Below, piece by piece: positions 12,518 to 14,752 of a stretch of DNA of 14,752 nt. Numbering within the stretch: position 1 is the first letter of the stretch; each line of letters begins with the position of its first letter. The notes under the pieces are model-generated. The model was not told the DNA's origin and made no database searches. It worked only from the letters and a program-made list of their open reading frames with translations. The stretch comes from Pseudomonadota bacterium (GTDB lineage Bacteria > Pseudomonadota > Gammaproteobacteria > Xanthomonadales > Marinicellaceae), in the NCBI GenBank assembly GCA_008501575.1, contig QQUO01000250.1, forward strand, positions 1 to 14,752, written 5' to 3'. The position numbers and the translations under genes are program-made.

Positions 12518-14042
12518 GTTGTTGCTGGCGTTTATTGGCCACAAAGTTTTTATCTTTCTTGGTTTGTTGTAACAGCACATCCAATCGACCTTTTTCCCCG
12601 GTGGTATCAAAATCCAGCTGTAAGGCTGTCAGCAAAGGCGTTTCTTTTAGGTCGAAGTACTCCCGTAATAGGCTGTACATTAAGGTGAATTGTCGTCTTT
12701 GTGAAATCTTCCAGGTACTTTGTTCCACCTGAAACAGGGTGTCAGAAAAAGCCATAAAATGTTTAAAGGCATCGTCTTTAAGCAATAAAGGCAAGGTGTT
12801 TTTAAAACGGCCCGAATTGGCAAAAATATCCCAATAGCGGGCAAAACGGCCGACCCGTTGTAATTCCTCAAAACTGATGTCACGGGTGCGAAGAACGGTA
12901 TAGGGTGGTAGCGGTGAATACACCATCTTATATTCAGCAGTGAGTCCGTTAATCGGCGCCCCACGTAAACGTTTTAAAATACCCACCTGAATTTCCTGTG
13001 GGTTTAAGGCGTACAGTTGATTGAAGCTGTCACCAAAACCGGTTAAGGTATCACCGGGCAAGCCAAAAATTAAATCCGCATGCATGTGGGCCCGGCTGTG
13101 TTCACAAATCCAGCGGATATTGTCTTTGGAACGGTCATTATCCTGACGGCGCTGTATAAGTTTCTGGACTTTGGGGTCAAAGGTTTGCACACCGACTTCA
13201 AACTGTAAACTGTGTGGCGGGAATTTCAGAATAACGTCTTTGAGTTTATCCGGTAAGCGATCGGGAATCACCTCAAAATGCACCGTCAAATCATCATCCA
13301 TCCGCTCTAAAAAGAATTCCATGATCTTTACTGCATCGGCAATTTTTAGATTAAAGGTGCGATCAATAAATTTAAAATTTCGGGCTCCTTGCTGATACAG
13401 GCCATCCATTTCCGTTAAAAAACGATCTAATGTAAAGGCTTTGGCTGTTTTATCCAGCGCCGACAAACAAAACTGGCATTTAAAGGGACAGCCGCGTGAG
13501 GCCTCCACATAAATAATGCGGTTTTTGATGTCCTCTTCACTGTAAAAATCATAGGGCATAATCAGTTGTTCTAATGGCACATTTTCACCCTGAATGACCG
13601 GATGCGGCGGCTTTTCTTGATTTAAAAGCAGCTGACAGAGCTTTTTGAAACTGCGCTCACCCGGGCCTTTAATAACATAATCAGCCCAGGACACCACCAG
13701 CGGTTGGTCCGGTATGTGGCTGACTTCCGGCCCACCCAAAACCACGATTATTTCAGGCTGTGCGGTTTTTAACAGCTGCACCACTTCATTGGTTTCGGTG
13801 ACATTCCAGATATAAACACTAAAACCGACAATTTTGGCACCGCTTTCGATGATTTTTTCGACCATATCTATGGGCCGATCATGGATGGTAAACTCCATCA
13901 ACTCTGCTTGTGATTGTAGTTCACCTAAATTGGCCATAAGATAACGCAAACCAAAAGCGGCATGGATGTATTTACTGTTTAAAGTGGTCAGTAAAATGGT
14001 CGGACTGGTCGCTTCGGTTTGTTGGTTTAATGCGGTGTTCAT
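12510..14042 (-). CDS. B12-binding domain radical SAM protein (DUF4080-type)
   Basis: The 510-residue protein has an N-terminal cobalamin-binding Rossmann domain (about 15-140: LLTTLNSKYIHAAFGLRYL, IVGFSVYIWNVTE, VVLGGPEVSH, DYVIKGPGE). The radical SAM core starts with ASRGCPFKCQFC: C185, C189 and C192 form the CxxxCxxC that holds the catalytic [4Fe-4S] cluster. FIDRTFN (225-231) and LIFGLPGDT follow as usual core strands, then a DUF4080-like C-terminal region. The group performs radical methylations or rearrangements, and the substrate of this subgroup is unknown. The DxHxxG base-off motif is absent, as is common in this class. The start lies four bases after the hydrolase stop, with no good RBS, so translation is probably coupled. 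Confidence 0.88.
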   Translation of the reverse strand: MNTALNQQTEATSPTILLTTLNSKYIHAAFGLRYLMANLGELQSQAELMEFTIHDRPIDMVEKIIESGAKIVGFSVYIWNVTETNEVVQLLKTAQPEIIVVLGGPEVSHIPDQPLVVSWADYVIKGPGERSFKKLCQLLLNQEKPPHPVIQGENVPLEQLIMPYDFYSEEDIKNRIIYVEASRGCPFKCQFCLSALDKTAKAFTLDRFLTEMDGLYQQGARNFKFIDRTFNLKIADAVKIMEFFLERMDDDLTVHFEVIPDRLPDKLKDVILKFPPHSLQFEVGVQTFDPKVQKLIQRRQDNDRSKDNIRWICEHSRAHMHADLIFGLPGDTLTGFGDSFNQLYALNPQEIQVGILKRLRGAPINGLTAEYKMVYSPLPPYTVLRTRDISFEELQRVGRFARYWDIFANSGRFKNTLPLLLKDDAFKHFMAFSDTLFQVEQSTWKISQRRQFTLMYSLLREYFDLKETPLLTALQLDFDTTGEKGRLDVLLQQTKKDKNFVANKRQQQHG

Positions 14043-14046
14043 ATTT

Positions 14047-14752
14047 TTATCGGTGTTGTTCTATAAAGGGTAGCACATGGGACAACACTTTTGCAGGGCG
14101 TTCAAGCGGCAATAAATGACTGCTGTCAGGTATTTCCACTAAATGGTGGTTTTCATTGCTGTGCCAGCGTTGCCAAAATGACACCGGAATGGTGTCGGTA
14201 TCGACACCGCGCAAGGCCAAAACCGGTAAGCCACTTTGCAACAGCATTTTCCTGATTGGCGTGACAGTCTGATAAACATGGGCTTCCCAATGTTTATCAT
14301 AAACCAATCGATGGATGCCTTTATCATCGGCTTTAACACCCGCCTTGATATACTGCCATAATTGTTCATCATTGACCCGTCTAAAAGCCCGGGTACGCCG
14401 GTGAAAATCAAAAGCGGCCTGAAAATTGGGCCACTGATCGGGCCGATTCAAGGTCTTGTTAATAATCGGTACTCGATGACGGATAAATCTTGGTAATATT
14501 CGATTTAACCAGCAAAAACCCCGACTAAAAACCACCGGTTCAATCATCACCAGGGCTTTGATTAAATGCGGCTGTTTGCTGGCCGCTAAAAAAGCCGACA
14601 CCGCGCCCATTGAATGCCCCACTGCAACCACATTCGAGATGTTTTGTTGATTAAAAAAAGCCACCACATCATCGCTGAAATCATGCCAGGTCTTAACCGT
14701 TGATGTGTCCGGTGGGTGTGCCCACAAAGGCCGTTGCAAGTAACTGATGACC
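14047..14752 (-). CDS. Alpha/beta hydrolase, N-terminus beyond the window
   Basis: The frame stays open to the right edge of the window (it reads VISYLQRPLW from the edge inward), so the true start lies outside. The expected first strand and the HG oxyanion motif are missing only because of the cut. Visible features, numbered from the TTG codon at 14739: LQRPLWAHPP, the nucleophile elbow GHSMG (S43), an acidic residue after the sixth strand (LALRGVD, D180), and the catalytic His in DSSHLLPLERP (H208). The fold and triad are those of esterase/lipase-like hydrolases; the substrate is unknown. It is the first visible gene of the operon with the radical SAM and PLP enzymes. Confidence 0.88.
   Translation of the reverse strand, partial: VISYLQRPLWAHPPDTSTVKTWHDFSDDVVAFFNQQNISNVVAVGHSMGAVSAFLAASKQPHLIKALVMIEPVVFSRGFCWLNRILPRFIRHRVPIINKTLNRPDQWPNFQAAFDFHRRTRAFRRVNDEQLWQYIKAGVKADDKGIHRLVYDKHWEAHVYQTVTPIRKMLLQSGLPVLALRGVDTDTIPVSFWQRWHSNENHHLVEIPDSSHLLPLERPAKVLSHVLPFIEQHR

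Noticed and set aside
12518..12610. Longer 330-residue form of the PLP enzyme
   Set aside because: The extra 31 residues lie inside the radical SAM coding sequence and do not resemble the family; ATG at 12517 fits homologous length and the overlap pattern.

Overview
The window looks like chromosomal DNA from a gammaproteobacterium of moderate GC content. The copper ATPase, Ogt, DUF302, DUF2231, DUF4870 and Hanks-kinase/TPR proteins all fit that group. The TPR-tailed kinase recalls free-living marine lineages such as Marinicella, but that is a guess from family content. TGA is an ordinary stop here: copA, ogt, the PLP enzyme and the radical SAM gene all end in it. No rRNA, tRNA, CRISPR, transposase or integrase was seen.

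Layout. (a) 1-2200 is conspicuously AT-rich. It holds an exported EF-hand/possible beta-barrel protein of unknown function and an unlisted 56-residue membrane peptide, and it closes with a perfect 14-bp inverted repeat. It reads as acquired DNA. (b) 2213-2847, minus strand, is a RelE/HigB-type toxin-antitoxin pair. The toxin frame is broken by an in-frame TGA 22 codons before its natural end, while the Xre-type antitoxin is intact. A short palindrome overlaps the promoter. (c) 2982-6421, minus strand, holds a CopA-type copper ATPase, a cluster of hairpin repeats, a DUF302 protein, and a decayed NADPH-dependent FMN reductase whose two ends survive around a frameshift and an internal deletion. 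(d) 6554-9121 is a plus-strand transmembrane Ser/Thr kinase with a TPR tail. (e) 9166-10695 is a divergent unit. A SufR-like regulator with a C-x12-C-x27-C cysteine pattern faces a two-gene membrane operon (a four-helix protein built from an internal duplication, plus DUF2231). A long palindrome lies between them over the -35 box of a good sigma70 promoter. (f) 10720-14752, minus strand, contains an alpha/beta hydrolase (cut by the window end), a B12-binding radical SAM protein and a PLP-dependent desulfhydrase/ACC-deaminase-like enzyme, tightly packed or overlapping. A DUF4870 membrane protein and ogt follow, overlapping by one base.

How the parts may work together. The copper pump exports cytosolic copper, and DUF302 with the lost FMN reductase formed a small operon upstream of it. 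The most system-like unit is the SufR-like regulator with its palindrome and the two-protein membrane operon: an Fe-S-type sensor apparently controlling two small His-containing inner-membrane proteins of unknown function. The toxin-antitoxin locus appears to be a disarmed module that keeps its antitoxin.
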